A stretch of DNA of 28,400 bases from Sulfurimicrobium sp964552675 (GCA_964552675.1 CAZKHJ010000031.1:1-28400); one strand, 5' to 3'; shown: positions 1-8,863, numbered from the stretch's first letter. Notes: generated from the sequence alone by a model not told the origin. Numbers and translations: made by a program.

Positions 1-54
1 TAGCGCCGATGATAGTGTGCACTACGCATGTGAAAGTAGGTCACCGCCAAGCTC
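1..54 (+). rRNA. rrf: 5S ribosomal RNA, 3' part only
   Basis: The first ~54 bases match the 3' half of bacterial 5S rRNA: the TAGCGCCGATGATAGTGTG segment, then the GTGAAAGTAGGTCACCGCC segment that closes helix I. The 5' half lies before the window. A terminator follows within about 10 bases, so this is the end of an rRNA operon. The exact 3' end (near base 54) is estimated by analogy with E. coli 5S. Confidence 0.9.
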
Positions 55-63
55 CTTATAAAG

Positions 64-99
64 AACCCTCTGCTCAAATATGGCAGAGGGTTTTTTTTT
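64..99 (+). terminator. Intrinsic terminator of the rRNA operon
   Basis: A perfect 10-bp stem, AACCCTCTGC (64-73) with GCAGAGGGTT (83-92), has a 9-nt loop and runs into nine T residues (91-99). It lies just past the 5S rRNA and before the rimP promoter, so it should separate the two transcription units. Confidence 0.93.
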
Positions 100-102
100 G
101 AT

Positions 103-133
103 TTGCCAGAAGCTGTTGTTTTTTTGCTATAAT
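103..133 (+). promoter_or_regulatory. Extended -10 promoter of the rimP-nusA-infB operon
   Basis: TATAAT lies at 128-133, preceded by TGC at 125-127, giving an extended -10 element. A weak -35-like TTGCCA at 103-108 is 19 bp upstream, so the extended -10 probably carries most of the activity. Transcription would start near 139-141, immediately before the leader hairpin. Confidence 0.7.
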
Positions 134-144
134 GCTGGAAAAAG

Positions 145-168
145 ATGGGCCGCAGGGGCCCATTTTTT
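145..168 (+). terminator. Leader hairpin with T-run upstream of rimP (possible attenuator)
   Basis: ATGGGCC (145-151) pairs perfectly with GGCCCAT (157-163) around a 5-nt loop and is followed by six T residues (163-168). It has the form of an intrinsic terminator and sits at the start of the predicted rimP transcript, before the ribosome binding site. Premature terminators ahead of rimP-nusA are known in other proteobacteria. Because the operon encodes NusA, which acts at hairpins and T-runs, autoregulation is plausible. Given the very short transcript, it could instead be a 5' stabilising hairpin. Confidence 0.6.
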
Positions 169-183
169 ATTTGTGGTGGAGAT

Positions 184-615
184 ATGGAACTAAATTCTTT
201 GCTGGAGTCCACTTTGCAAGGACTTGGTTATGAGATGGTTGACCTGGAAATGAGCAATCACGGCAAATTGCTGCGCTTATTCATTGATAAGCCAGGGGGC
301 ATCAATATTGATGACTGTGCTCTGGTTAGCAACCATATTTCCCGTCTTTTGGCAGTAGAGATGGATTTTGATTACGATCGGCTCGAAGTTTCCTCGCCAG
401 GCCTTGATCGTCCTTTAAGGAAAGAGGCCGATTTTGTTCGTTTTTGCGGAGAAACGGCGCAGGTGAAACTGAGAGTGCCGTTGCAGGGACGGAAGAAATT
501 CGTTGGCATTTTGAAGTCAGTGCAGGATGGTCAAGTGCAACTGGAAGTTGAGGGCAATGTTGTTGATTTGGCAATTTCAAATATTGATAAGGCGCGTTTG
601 GTGCCGCAGTTCTAA
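184..615 (+). CDS. rimP: Ribosome maturation factor RimP
   Basis: RimP assists 30S subunit assembly in the cytoplasm. The 143-aa product has the family layout: an N-terminal alpha/beta domain (about residues 1-75, with a LEVSSPGLDRPL-type motif near 80-92) and a C-terminal SH3-like barrel (about 95-143). I start at ATG 184, which has GGTGGAG at 173-179 just upstream. The in-frame ATG at 145 lies inside the leader hairpin and would add 13 residues unlike RimP. It is the first gene of rimP-nusA-infB-rbfA-truB, a conserved order in proteobacteria. Recognition is firm. Confidence 0.95.
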   Translation: MELNSLLESTLQGLGYEMVDLEMSNHGKLLRLFIDKPGGINIDDCALVSNHISRLLAVEMDFDYDRLEVSSPGLDRPLRKEADFVRFCGETAQVKLRVPLQGRKKFVGILKSVQDGQVQLEVEGNVVDLAISNIDKARLVPQF

Positions 616-674
616 CTGAATGTTTTGACGTAAATTTAATAAATATCTGGCCGAATAATAAATCGGAGGGTTGT

Positions 675-2147
675 ATGAGTCGTGAAGTACTGTTGGTAGT
701 GGATGCGCTGGCGCGTGAAAAAAATGTGGATAAGGAAATTGTTTTTGGGGCACTGGAGCTGGCTTTGGCTTCTGCTACAAAAAAACGTTTTCACGAAGAT
801 GTGGACGTGCGTGTGTCGATTGATCGCCTTAACGGAGAATATGAGACATTCCGGCGTTGGCAAGTCGTCTCCGAGGATGCCTTCGAATTTCCCGAGCGCC
901 AGTTAACCCTTGACCAAGCCGTACTGCAAAAAAATGATGTGCAACTCGATGGGTTTGTTGAGCAGCCGCTAGAGGCAGTTGAATTTGGCCGGATTGGCGC
1001 TCAGGCTGCCAAACAGGTGATTTTGCAGAAAATCCGCGAGGCCGAACGCGAGCAGATTTTGAATGATTTCCTGGCACGCAAGGAGCATCTGGTGACAGGT
1101 GTAATCAAGCGTATGGAGCGGGGAAGTGCGATTATTGAGTCAGGCCGCCTTGAAGCATTATTGCCTCGGGAGCAGATGATTCCAAAAGAAAATCTCCGTG
1201 TGGGGGATCGTGTCCGTGCATATCTGCTGCGCATTGATCGTGGTGGTCGTGGCCCGCAACTCATCCTGTCTCGTGTTGTGCCAGAGTTTATTGTGAAGCT
1301 GTTTGAGCTGGAAGTCCCTGAAATTGAGGAGGGATTGCTGGAAATTCGGGCCGCAGCCCGCGATCCTGGCATGCGGGCAAAGATTGCAGTCAAATCCAAT
1401 GACCAACGTATTGATCCCATTGGTACTTGTGTGGGGATGCGAGGATCTCGTGTCCAATCGGTCACGGGTGAACTCGGTGGCGAGCGTGTGGATATCATTC
1501 TGTGGTCACCCGATCCCGCGCAGTTCGTTATTGGCGCACTTGCACCGGCAGAGGTCAGCAGCATTGTCGTGGATGAAGACAAACACAGCATGGATGTTGT
1601 TGTTGAAGAGGAACAGCTTGCTCAGGCGATTGGCCGTAGTGGCCAGAATGTCCGGTTGGCATCCGAGTTGACCGGCTGGAACCTTAACATCATGACGGTG
1701 GAAGAGGCCGAGCAGAAAAACGAGGAAGAATATACCGCTATTCGCCAGCTATTTATTCAGAAGCTGGATGTGGATGAAGAAGTTGCTGACATCCTGATCC
1801 AGGAAGGCTTCAGCACTCTTGAAGAGGTCGCCTATGTACCACTGGCGGAGATGCTTGAGATTGATGCTTTTGATGAGGGTACTGTGAATGAATTGCGAAG
1901 CCGGGCACGTAATGCATTGCTGACTGATGCCATCGCCAGCGAAGAAAAAGTGGAGAACATTGCAGAAAGCCTGCTCAAAATGGACGGGATGGATAGTGAA
2001 ACGGCCGGCATACTGGCAGGCAAGGGCGTGAATACGATGGATGACCTTGCGGATTTGGCGGTGGATGATTTGGTCGAAATGACCGGTATGGATGATGAGC
2101 GCGCCAAACAGTTGATTATGACCGCCCGCGCACCTTGGTTTGCTTAA
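675..2147 (+). CDS. nusA: Transcription termination/antitermination protein NusA
   Basis: NusA binds RNA polymerase and controls pausing, intrinsic termination and antitermination. The 490-aa length is close to E. coli NusA (495). Domains in order: an N-terminal polymerase-binding domain (about 1-125), an S1 domain (about 133-200, motif GVIKRMERGSAIIE), two KH domains (about 230-345, with GTCVGMRGSRVQ and AIGRSGQNVRLA loops), and two acidic helix-hairpin-helix repeats (about 365-490), the form typical of beta- and gammaproteobacteria. The start ATG has GGAGG at 665-669. It lies 59 bp after rimP; no separate terminator is visible between them. NusA may feed back on the leader hairpin at 145-168, which is inference. 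Confidence 0.97.
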   Translation: MSREVLLVVDALAREKNVDKEIVFGALELALASATKKRFHEDVDVRVSIDRLNGEYETFRRWQVVSEDAFEFPERQLTLDQAVLQKNDVQLDGFVEQPLEAVEFGRIGAQAAKQVILQKIREAEREQILNDFLARKEHLVTGVIKRMERGSAIIESGRLEALLPREQMIPKENLRVGDRVRAYLLRIDRGGRGPQLILSRVVPEFIVKLFELEVPEIEEGLLEIRAAARDPGMRAKIAVKSNDQRIDPIGTCVGMRGSRVQSVTGELGGERVDIILWSPDPAQFVIGALAPAEVSSIVVDEDKHSMDVVVEEEQLAQAIGRSGQNVRLASELTGWNLNIMTVEEAEQKNEEEYTAIRQLFIQKLDVDEEVADILIQEGFSTLEEVAYVPLAEMLEIDAFDEGTVNELRSRARNALLTDAIASEEKVENIAESLLKMDGMDSETAGILAGKGVNTMDDLADLAVDDLVEMTGMDDERAKQLIMTARAPWFA

Positions 2148-2168
2148 AGAAATGGACAGGAGGCCGGA

Positions 2169-4889
2169 ATGGCACATATGAACGTTACGCAGTTCGCTAC
2201 CGAACTGGGGTTGCCGGCGGCGTTGCTGCTAGAGCAATTGCGTGCGGCCGGGGTGAACAAGAGCCAGAACGATGATTTGCTGACGGAGCAGGATAAGGCT
2301 CAATTGCTGGACTACTTGCGCCGTTCTCATGGTGCCAAGGAGTCCAAAAGCAAAATTACCTTGACGCGGCGTGAAACGACTGAAATCAAGAAATCCGACA
2401 GCACTGGCAAAGCTCGCACGATTCAGGTTGAAGTAAAGAAAAAGCGCGTATTTGTTAAGCGTGATGCGGCAGAGGAAGTGCCTGTTGTGTCTGGTCCGGC
2501 AGAAGAAATCGAGCCGGTGCTGGAGACTCAGGCTGTTGAATCAACGCAGACTGTTGTCGAAGCGCTTCCGGCAACTGTGATTGAGGAACCTGTGATTCCG
2601 CAGGTCGTGGCACAGTCCGAGCCATTGACAGAAGTGCTGCCTGAACCGGTTGAAGAGGTGCAACAACCTCAAGTGGCACAGTCGACGCGCCCGCTTCATG
2701 CACCGATACTGGATGCCACGCAAATTGCCAAGCGCGAGGAAGAAGCACGCCGTCAGGCTGCGCTTTTTGCCCGGCAAAGTGCTGAATTACGCGAAAAACA
2801 GGAGCGTGAACAGAAGCGACTGGCTGATGAAGCTGCCGCCAAGGCCGCGGCTGCCGCCAAGGCCCTTGAAAAAACGACGGCTCCTGCAGCATCTCTCTCC
2901 GAGGGTACTTTGCACAAACCTGCCGTTACGCCAGAGGAAAAAGCCGCCAAGGCCGAGAAAAAAGGCGCCAAAAAGACCAAGGAAAGCACATGGTCCGACG
3001 ATAGCAACAAAAAACGTGGTCTCCGGGTGCGGGGTGACATGGGTGGGGCTGGCAGTTGGCGCGGTCGCAAGGACAAATCTCACCGTCAGCAATCCGATGC
3101 GCCCCATGCATTTGAAATGCCCACCGAGCCCATCGTGCATGAGGTGCTGGTGCCCGAAACCATTACTGTTGCGGCATTGGCCCAGAAGATGGCAGTCAAG
3201 GCAGCTGAAGTCATCAAGGTGATGATGAAGATGGGTTCCATGGTGACGATCAATCAGGTGATCGATCAGGAAACGGCAATGATTGTGGTCGAGGAAATGG
3301 GCCATATTGCAAAACCTGCTGCGCTGGATAATCCGGAAGCCTTTCTTGATGATTCGGCTGTTCACCATGAGGCTGTGCTGGAGCCGCGTGCGCCTGTGGT
3401 GACTGTGATGGGTCACGTCGATCATGGCAAGACTTCCCTGCTGGATTACATTCGACGCACCCGTGTTGCTCATGGAGAGGCCGGTGGCATTACCCAGCAC
3501 ATCGGTGCCTATCACGTTGAAACACCCAGTGGCATGGTCACTTTTCTGGATACTCCCGGTCACGAGGCATTTACCGCATTGCGAGCCCGTGGCGCCAAAG
3601 CGACCGATGTTGTGATTCTGGTGGTTGCGGCTGACGACGGTGTGATGCCGCAGACAATTGAAGCCATTCACCATGCCAAGGCCGCGAACGTGCCAATCGT
3701 GGTGGCAGTGAACAAGATCGACAAACCTGATGCTAATCCGGAGCGAATCAAGCAGGAATTGGTGGCACAGGAAGTTGTACCCGAAGACTGGGGTGGTGAT
3801 GCCATGTTTGTTGAGGTGTCCGCCAAAACCGGCCAGGGCGTCGATGCCCTGCTGGAAGGGGTTGCCTTGCAGTCCGAAGTGCTTGAGCTCAAAGCAGCAC
3901 GTGAGGCGCCAGCCAAAGGCCTGGTGATTGAAGCACGCCTTGATAAGGGGCGAGGCCCGGTAGCGACCATCCTGGTGCAATCCGGTACTCTGAAACAGGG
4001 GGATATGGTGCTGGCGGGTGCGGTTTTTGGCCGCGTGCGCGCAATGCTGGACGAAAATGGCGCCCCGGTTAAGGAAGCAGGCCCCTCGATTCCGGTGGAA
4101 ATTCAGGGCTTGTCCGAAGTGCCGATGGCTGGTGAAGAGGTGATTGCCATCTCCGATGAGCGCAAGGCGCGCGAAATTGCACTGTTCCGTCAAGGCAAGT
4201 TCCGTGATGTAAAACTGGCCAAGCAGCAGGCAGCCAAGCTGGAAAACATGTTTGACCAGATTGCCGAGGGCGAGGTCAAATCCCTGCCCCTGATTATCAA
4301 GGCTGACGTGCAGGGCTCCTATGAGGCACTGATTCACTCCCTGCAAAAACTTTCCACGGATGAAGTCAAGGTCACCATCGTTCACAGCGGCGTGGGTGCC
4401 ATCACCGAGTCCGATATCAATTTGGCAATCGCTTCCAAGGCGATTGTGATCGGCTTCAACAGCCGTGCGGATGCTGCTGCACGCAAGCTGATCCAGTCTT
4501 CCGGCGTGGATGTGCATTATTACAACATCATCTATGAGGCAGTGGATGAGGTTAAGGCCGCTCTATCAGGGATGTTGTCGCCAGAGCGCAAGGAAAATGC
4601 CATTGGCCTGGTCGAGATCCGCAATGTATTCCGCATTACCAAGGTTGGTGCGGTGGCGGGTTGCTATGTGCTGGATGGTATTGTCAAACGGGGTTCTTCT
4701 GTGCGTTTGCTGCGTAACAACGTGGTGATACATACAGGCGAACTGGATTCCCTCAAGCGTTTCAAGGACGATGTCAAAGAAGTCAAGTCCGGTTTTGAGT
4801 GCGGGCTTTCCCTGAAGAATTTCAATGACATCGAGATTGGCGACCAACTCGAGGTCTTTGAAATGGTTGAAGTGGCAAGAACCCTGTAA
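2169..4889 (+). CDS. infB: Translation initiation factor IF-2
   Basis: IF-2 is the GTPase that delivers initiator fMet-tRNA to the 30S subunit and promotes subunit joining. The 906-aa protein has a small N-terminal helical domain (about 1-50), a long charged Ala/Lys/Glu-rich linker (about 60-330), a second IF2-N domain (about 325-380), a G domain with GHVDHGKTS (near 415), DTPGH (near 461) and NKID (near 515), then domains II, III and C2. AGGAGG at 2158-2163 sits 5 nt before ATG 2169. A second in-frame ATG at 2178 is less well spaced. The gene starts 21 bp after nusA, in the same operon. Confidence 0.97.
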   Translation: MAHMNVTQFATELGLPAALLLEQLRAAGVNKSQNDDLLTEQDKAQLLDYLRRSHGAKESKSKITLTRRETTEIKKSDSTGKARTIQVEVKKKRVFVKRDAAEEVPVVSGPAEEIEPVLETQAVESTQTVVEALPATVIEEPVIPQVVAQSEPLTEVLPEPVEEVQQPQVAQSTRPLHAPILDATQIAKREEEARRQAALFARQSAELREKQEREQKRLADEAAAKAAAAAKALEKTTAPAASLSEGTLHKPAVTPEEKAAKAEKKGAKKTKESTWSDDSNKKRGLRVRGDMGGAGSWRGRKDKSHRQQSDAPHAFEMPTEPIVHEVLVPETITVAALAQKMAVKAAEVIKVMMKMGSMVTINQVIDQETAMIVVEEMGHIAKPAALDNPEAFLDDSAVHHEAVLEPRAPVVTVMGHVDHGKTSLLDYIRRTRVAHGEAGGITQHIGAYHVETPSGMVTFLDTPGHEAFTALRARGAKATDVVILVVAADDGVMPQTIEAIHHAKAANVPIVVAVNKIDKPDANPERIKQELVAQEVVPEDWGGDAMFVEVSAKTGQGVDALLEGVALQSEVLELKAAREAPAKGLVIEARLDKGRGPVATILVQSGTLKQGDMVLAGAVFGRVRAMLDENGAPVKEAGPSIPVEIQGLSEVPMAGEEVIAISDERKAREIALFRQGKFRDVKLAKQQAAKLENMFDQIAEGEVKSLPLIIKADVQGSYEALIHSLQKLSTDEVKVTIVHSGVGAITESDINLAIASKAIVIGFNSRADAAARKLIQSSGVDVHYYNIIYEAVDEVKAALSGMLSPERKENAIGLVEIRNVFRITKVGAVAGCYVLDGIVKRGSSVRLLRNNVVIHTGELDSLKRFKDDVKEVKSGFECGLSLKNFNDIEIGDQLEVFEMVEVARTL

Positions 4890-4902
4890 GTCCAGGAATT
4901 TT

Positions 4903-5280
4903 ATGCCTAAAGACCATTCACGTCCCCGCCGTGTAGCCGAGCAGATCCAGCGCGAGCTGGCGGAACTGCTTCAGCTTGAACTGAAAGACCCGCGCGTGGG
5001 CATGGTGACGCTGACCGATGTTGAGGTTACCCCGGACTATGCTCATGCCAAAGTCTATTTCACGCTGCTGAATCAGGGACATCCGCTGGATGAAACCGTG
5101 GCGGGGCTGAATCGGGCGGCAGGTTTTCTGCGTAGCCAGCTTGCCCACCGCATGCGTTTACGCATCGTGCCGCAATTGCATTTTGTGTTCGACAGTTCGG
5201 TCGAGCGGGGGGTGCAGTTGTCACATCTGATTGAGGAAGCGGTGCAGGAGGATAACAGGCGGGATCGGGAAGAGGACTGA
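4903..5280 (+). CDS. rbfA: Ribosome-binding factor A
   Basis: RbfA is a small KH-fold protein needed for late 30S maturation and 16S 5'-end processing, and it is important at low temperature. The 125-aa product starts MPKDHSRPRRVAEQIQREL and contains the LKDPRVGMVTLTDVEVTPD signature, the usual RbfA N-terminal half. ATG 4903 has an AGGAA-type ribosome binding site and lies 13 bp after the infB stop. A longer reading from 4825 would overlap infB and add unrelated sequence. It ends 4 bp before the truB start, so the two genes are probably translated together. Confidence 0.94.
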   Translation: MPKDHSRPRRVAEQIQRELAELLQLELKDPRVGMVTLTDVEVTPDYAHAKVYFTLLNQGHPLDETVAGLNRAAGFLRSQLAHRMRLRIVPQLHFVFDSSVERGVQLSHLIEEAVQEDNRRDREED

Positions 5281-5284
5281 AGTC

Positions 5285-6220
5285 TTGCAGCAGTTCAAAC
5301 GCATCAAGCGTGCCATCAGCGGTGTTCTGTTACTGGACAAGGCGCATGGCATTAGCTCCAATACTGCCTTGCAGCAAGTCAAGCGCCTGCTTCAGGCTGA
5401 GAAAGCGGGCCATACCGGTAATCTTGACCCGATTGCTACTGGTCTGTTACCGCTCTGTTTTGGCGAGGCGACGAAATTTTCCCAATATCTTCTGGATGCC
5501 GACAAGAAATACCAGGCAGTGATCAAGCTTGGCGCCACTACGACCACAGGTGATATCGAGGGTGAAATCATCAGTCGTCATCCAGTGACGGCAACTCTGG
5601 CGCAGGTGCAGAAAGTTTTACAGGGCATGGTCGGCACCATGCAGCAAACTCCCCCCATGTATTCCGCCTTGAAACATGAAGGAAAGGCTCTTTATACCTA
5701 TGCTCGCGCCGGAATCGAAATTGAACGAAAGGCGCGCGAGATAACGATTTACCAGTTGACGCTGGATGCGTTCCTGGTGGATGAGCTGAGCGTGACGGTC
5801 AGTTGCAGCAAGGGAACCTACATTCGCGTGCTGGCCGAGGATATCGGTGCAGCTCTAGGCTGTGGCGCGCATCTGAAGGCGCTGCGCAGGGTAGCAACGG
5901 GTGGATTTGATATTGGCCAGGCCCTGACTTTCTCTCATCTGGAGAAAATGGATGCAACGCAGCGGGATGAAGCCTTGCTGCCAGCAGATTGCTTACTTGC
6001 CGGGATGCCAAAGGTGATCCTTGACAGTGACAGTGCATATTATTTGCAGCAAGGGCAAGCCGTGTGGCAAGCCAGGCAGATATCCAGGGGATTGGTGAGC
6101 CTGTATGGGCCGGGTCAGATTTTTATTGGTTTGGGTGAAATTGCGGATGATGGCAAGATAGCGCCCAAGCGGCTCGTGGTGCCGGGAAAATTGCCGCAAC
6201 TATCTGAAAGTGCCTCTTAG
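5285..6220 (+). CDS. truB: tRNA pseudouridine(55) synthase TruB, probable TTG start
   Basis: TruB converts U55 to pseudouridine in the T-loop of tRNAs. The catalytic-Asp motif GHTGNLDPIATGLL, the segment TPPMYSALKHEGKALY and SKGTYIRVLAEDIG are all present. A C-terminal PUA-like region covers about the last 65 residues. No ATG fits the expected N-terminus. TTG at 5285 follows AGGA (5273-5276) by 8 nt, giving 311 aa and starting 15 residues before the conserved GVLLLDK. The in-frame ATG at 5231 lies inside rbfA and adds 18 unrelated residues. It is the last gene of the operon. Confidence 0.94.
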   Translation: MQQFKRIKRAISGVLLLDKAHGISSNTALQQVKRLLQAEKAGHTGNLDPIATGLLPLCFGEATKFSQYLLDADKKYQAVIKLGATTTTGDIEGEIISRHPVTATLAQVQKVLQGMVGTMQQTPPMYSALKHEGKALYTYARAGIEIERKAREITIYQLTLDAFLVDELSVTVSCSKGTYIRVLAEDIGAALGCGAHLKALRRVATGGFDIGQALTFSHLEKMDATQRDEALLPADCLLAGMPKVILDSDSAYYLQQGQAVWQARQISRGLVSLYGPGQIFIGLGEIADDGKIAPKRLVVPGKLPQLSESAS

Positions 6221-6486
6221 TCCTTCAGGTTCTTGATCAGAGGATTTACCCATAGTGCCTGACCGCTCTGAGGCCGCGTATCGCTTACCAGTTCTTCGTG
6301 AAGATTGTTGAGAAACATGATCTCAGCCATGATATCCCCGGTAAAACCCTGACGGTCACCGCGATCGTCAATCAACAGATGACTGAGATACGGGGAGACG
6401 CCATCGTGCCCCCAGAGCAGGGTCAGTTTTTCCACGATACGGGGAAATTTCTTTTCCAGTTCCGTCATGCTATTAGAATCAGCCAT
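6217..6486 (-). CDS. Conserved hypothetical protein, 89 aa
   Basis: I do not recognise a named family. The product is a small soluble acidic protein with no signal peptide or membrane segment. It begins MADSNSMTELEKKFP and has a central GFTGDIMAEIMFLNNLHEE stretch likely to be helical. ATG at 6486 is chosen because GAGGAG lies a few bases upstream. The longer reading to 6624 adds 46 residues unlike a protein start and overlaps the nitroreductase gene. It converges with truB, the two stop codons overlapping by 3 bases, and follows the nitroreductase gene by 61 bp on the same strand, so the two may share a transcript. Confidence 0.7.
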   Translation of the reverse strand: MADSNSMTELEKKFPRIVEKLTLLWGHDGVSPYLSHLLIDDRGDRQGFTGDIMAEIMFLNNLHEELVSDTRPQSGQALWVNPLIKNLKD

Positions 6487-6547
6487 TATTATTCTCCTCT
6501 GAACACTTTTCTCATTTAAGCACGTTTCCCGCGGGGATGAAAAGTGC

Positions 6548-7156
6548 CTAGCTGGTTTTGAGCCCTTCTCCCCATGAGTCCTCGAAAAAATGTTCGCCCA
6601 GTGGCGTTCTCGAACGAGGAGCAAGTTCGAGTTCCTTCAGCTCATCGTTAAGCACGGTTTCTTCGTCCTGGTATCCCACTGCTATCATCGCCATGCAGGT
6701 GAACTGTTCGGGAATGCCAAAGGTTTGCCGTATCTTGTCCGCATCGAAGCCGCCCATCTGGTGGGCCATCAATCCCATGGCGACGGACTGGAGGCACAGA
6801 TTTTCCGCCGCTGCGCCGCTGTCATACTGACCCCAGGCATTGGGCTTGCCATTCTTGCGAAAAATGCTGTTGGCGGTGACCAATAACAGCAAGGGGGCAT
6901 TTTTGACCCAGTTCTGGTTCCATTCCACCAGGCAGTCAAATGCCTTGTGCCATGTGGCGGGATTGCTATTTTTGTCCCATACAAGAAAGCGCCATGGCTC
7001 ATCGCCAAAGCAGGATGGTGCCCAGCGCGCAGCTTCCATCAGGGCGACGATCTGTTCGCGGCTGACCGGTTTGTCGGCATCGAAGGCGCGGCAACTCCAG
7101 CGTTTGGTGATAATGTCATGAAGCGGTGCGGCGCTGGTGGCAGACTTGTGTTGCAT
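6548..7156 (-). CDS. Nitroreductase family protein (FMN-dependent)
   Basis: The 202-aa protein has the FMN-binding nitroreductase fold. The N-terminal RWSCRAFDADKPVSREQI motif supplies residues that bind FMN phosphate, and EAARWAPSCFGDEPWRFLV, GAAAENLCLQSVAMGL and a C-terminal VGYQDEE region follow. Such enzymes use NAD(P)H to reduce nitroaromatics, quinones or other electrophiles; the substrate cannot be told from sequence. AAGGAG lies 5 nt before ATG 7156. It is divergent from gluQRS and is followed by an 89-aa hypothetical on the same strand. Confidence 0.9.
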   Translation of the reverse strand: MQHKSATSAAPLHDIITKRWSCRAFDADKPVSREQIVALMEAARWAPSCFGDEPWRFLVWDKNSNPATWHKAFDCLVEWNQNWVKNAPLLLLVTANSIFRKNGKPNAWGQYDSGAAAENLCLQSVAMGLMAHQMGGFDADKIRQTFGIPEQFTCMAMIAVGYQDEETVLNDELKELELAPRSRTPLGEHFFEDSWGEGLKTS

Positions 7157-7297
7157 GGGTGCTCCTTGGATGATGTTGCATAACAGATTGCCTTAATCTT
7201 AGCCGATTTATGTGGTGACTTGCTAGGGTAGACCGAATAGCCAAGAATGGCGGGCTTTATGTGAATTGGCCTGCTCGGGCAAAATTGCTGGATCATT

Positions 7298-8219
7298 ATG
7301 GAAACAAAATCTTCTTACCGTGGCAGATTTGCGCCATCGCCCACCGGGCCGCTGCATTTCGGCTCTATGGTGGCGGCAGTGGGCAGCTATCTCGACGCCA
7401 AATCCCATCAGGGAGAATGGCTGGTACGTATGGAGGATCTCGACCCGCCTCGCGTGGCCGAGGGGGCGGCGGACGATATCTTGCGCACGCTGGAAACGTA
7501 TGGGCTGCAATGGGATGGTGCGGTGATGTATCAGAGCCAGCGCGATGAGGCTTACCGTGAGGCGCTGGACCGGCTGCGAGGGGAGGGGGTGCTTTACCCG
7601 TGCAACTGTTCCCGGCGCGAAATTGCCGATTCTTCGCTCAATGCCGCGACAGGCCTCATTTATCCAGGGCATTGCCGCAATGGAATGAAACCGGGAAGAG
7701 CGGAGCATGCTTTAAGATTGAGGACTGATGGTGCCCCCATTCAGTTTGATGATCGTTTGCAGGGGAAATATGTGCAAAGGCTGAATCTGGAAGTGGGGGA
7801 TTTTGTGCTTCGCCGTGCGGATGGTCTCCATGCCTACCAGTTGGCAGTTGTAGTGGATGATGCCGAGCAGGGAGTGACGGATATTGTGCGTGGGGCGGAC
7901 ATTCTGGATTCGACGCCACGCCAGATTTATCTGCAGCAATTGCTGGGTTTTCCCACGCCGTCCTACCNNNNNNNNNNCCTACCTTCATCTGCCGGTTGCG
8001 GTCAATGCAAAAGGGGAAAAGCTGAGCAAACAGACCCTGGCACCCGCCGTCGAAACGACGAACATTTTGCCATTGTTATTCAAGGTGCTTGAATTTCTTG
8101 GCCAGAAACCGTCCCCGGCATTGCTGGATGGAGATATCAACGCATTCTGGTCATGGGCTATCCTGAACTGGGATGTGAAAAAAATTCCAGCCCGGCGGGC
8201 GCACAGGAGTCCAGACTAG
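7298..8219 (+). CDS. gluQ: Glutamyl-Q tRNA(Asp) synthetase, interrupted by an assembly gap
   Basis: GluQRS is a truncated glutamyl-tRNA synthetase-like enzyme that attaches glutamate to the queuosine base of tRNA-Asp. It has the HIGH-like GRFAPSPTGPLHFGS near the start, zinc ligands CNC and YPGHC, and the KMSKS-like KLSKQ. Ten Ns (7968-7977) break the frame. Upstream is read in one frame and downstream, starting at PSYLHLPVAVNAKGEKLSK, in another. The flanks share CCTACC. Collapsing the Ns and one copy of it removes 16 bases and gives one open frame of 301 aa ending at TAG 8217-8219. The start ATG follows GGATCATT. Confidence 0.92.
7968..7977. other. Assembly gap (10 N) with matching flanks
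   Basis: Ten Ns lie between ...TCCTACC (ending 7967) and CCTACCTTC... (starting 7978). The six-base match on both sides encodes the same Pro/Tyr position of GluQRS. This suggests two contig ends that overlap, so the real sequence has no missing bases here. Confidence 0.9.
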
Positions 8220-8830
8220 TTTTTTGTTGCGTTTTTGGTGGCAGGTGCGGCAGATGCGGGTTTGGGTTTGCTGGGTGCAGCTTTGGCGGCGGGCTGTTCC
8301 TTTGACTTGCCCGCTTTTGTGGCCGATTTGGTGGCAACTGGCTGGGCCGGAGTTTTGGGCTGGGGTGTCGGGCGTGTTTTTGCCGGTGCAGTGGTTTTTT
8401 CCGGCTTGGGTGTGCAGGCAAACTCAAAGATCGATTCGGCCTGCGTGTCCGGTACGATGGTTTCAGGTTTCATGGTTTCGCCATGATGGATGGACTTGAT
8501 TTCATTGCCATCGCTGCCGTAATAAATTTTCTGCAGCGACCTGATCGTGCGAGTGGTGCAATTGATCTCGTTCAGGGTTTTTGCTGAAGTGTAATAAAAA
8601 TCCCCTGGCATGGCCTGTTGCGGTCGCGAATGGCTGATTTTGTCCCACACTTTCAGTTTCTTGTCCTGCTTCTTCTGCTTCTCCCCGCCGCCCTTGTCTG
8701 CCGGCTCCTGCTGCGGGTCGGCGGCTTGCAGTGTCATCTGAACGTTGCTTTGCAGTGTATGCCATGAAGCGGCCATGGCCTCGGGTATGAAAAAGAACAA
8801 GGGAAAAAGGCAAAGGAAGGCAGGGTTCAT
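8216..8830 (-). CDS. Secreted surface-adhesin-E-like protein with a Lys/Ala/Pro-rich tail
   Basis: The 204-aa product has a hydrophobic N-terminal signal (about 1-20, likely cut after AMA). A domain at about 60-140 follows the pattern of the adhesin E family: VWDKISHSRPQ, then YTSAKTLNEINCTTRTIRSL, and a C-terminal FAC. C91 and C139 probably form its disulphide. The last ~65 residues are a low-complexity Lys/Ala/Pro tail, likely disordered and basic. The n-region of the signal lacks Lys or Arg and no clear ribosome binding site is visible, so the start is uncertain. Role beyond the envelope is unknown. It converges on gluQRS, sharing the 4-bp CTAG. Confidence 0.75.
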   Translation of the reverse strand: MNPAFLCLFPLFFFIPEAMAASWHTLQSNVQMTLQAADPQQEPADKGGGEKQKKQDKKLKVWDKISHSRPQQAMPGDFYYTSAKTLNEINCTTRTIRSLQKIYYGSDGNEIKSIHHGETMKPETIVPDTQAESIFEFACTPKPEKTTAPAKTRPTPQPKTPAQPVATKSATKAGKSKEQPAAKAAPSKPKPASAAPATKNATKN

Positions 8831-8863
8831 GGGCTTGTGCTTGCGCGCCGGAGCAAAGATTGG

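Noticed and set aside
145..183. Upstream ATG extending rimP by 13 residues
   Set aside because: It lies in the leader hairpin, has no ribosome binding site and encodes residues unlike RimP.
2787..4517. 576-codon open frame on the minus strand
   Set aside because: Antisense to infB; His/Gly-rich and unlike any protein family.
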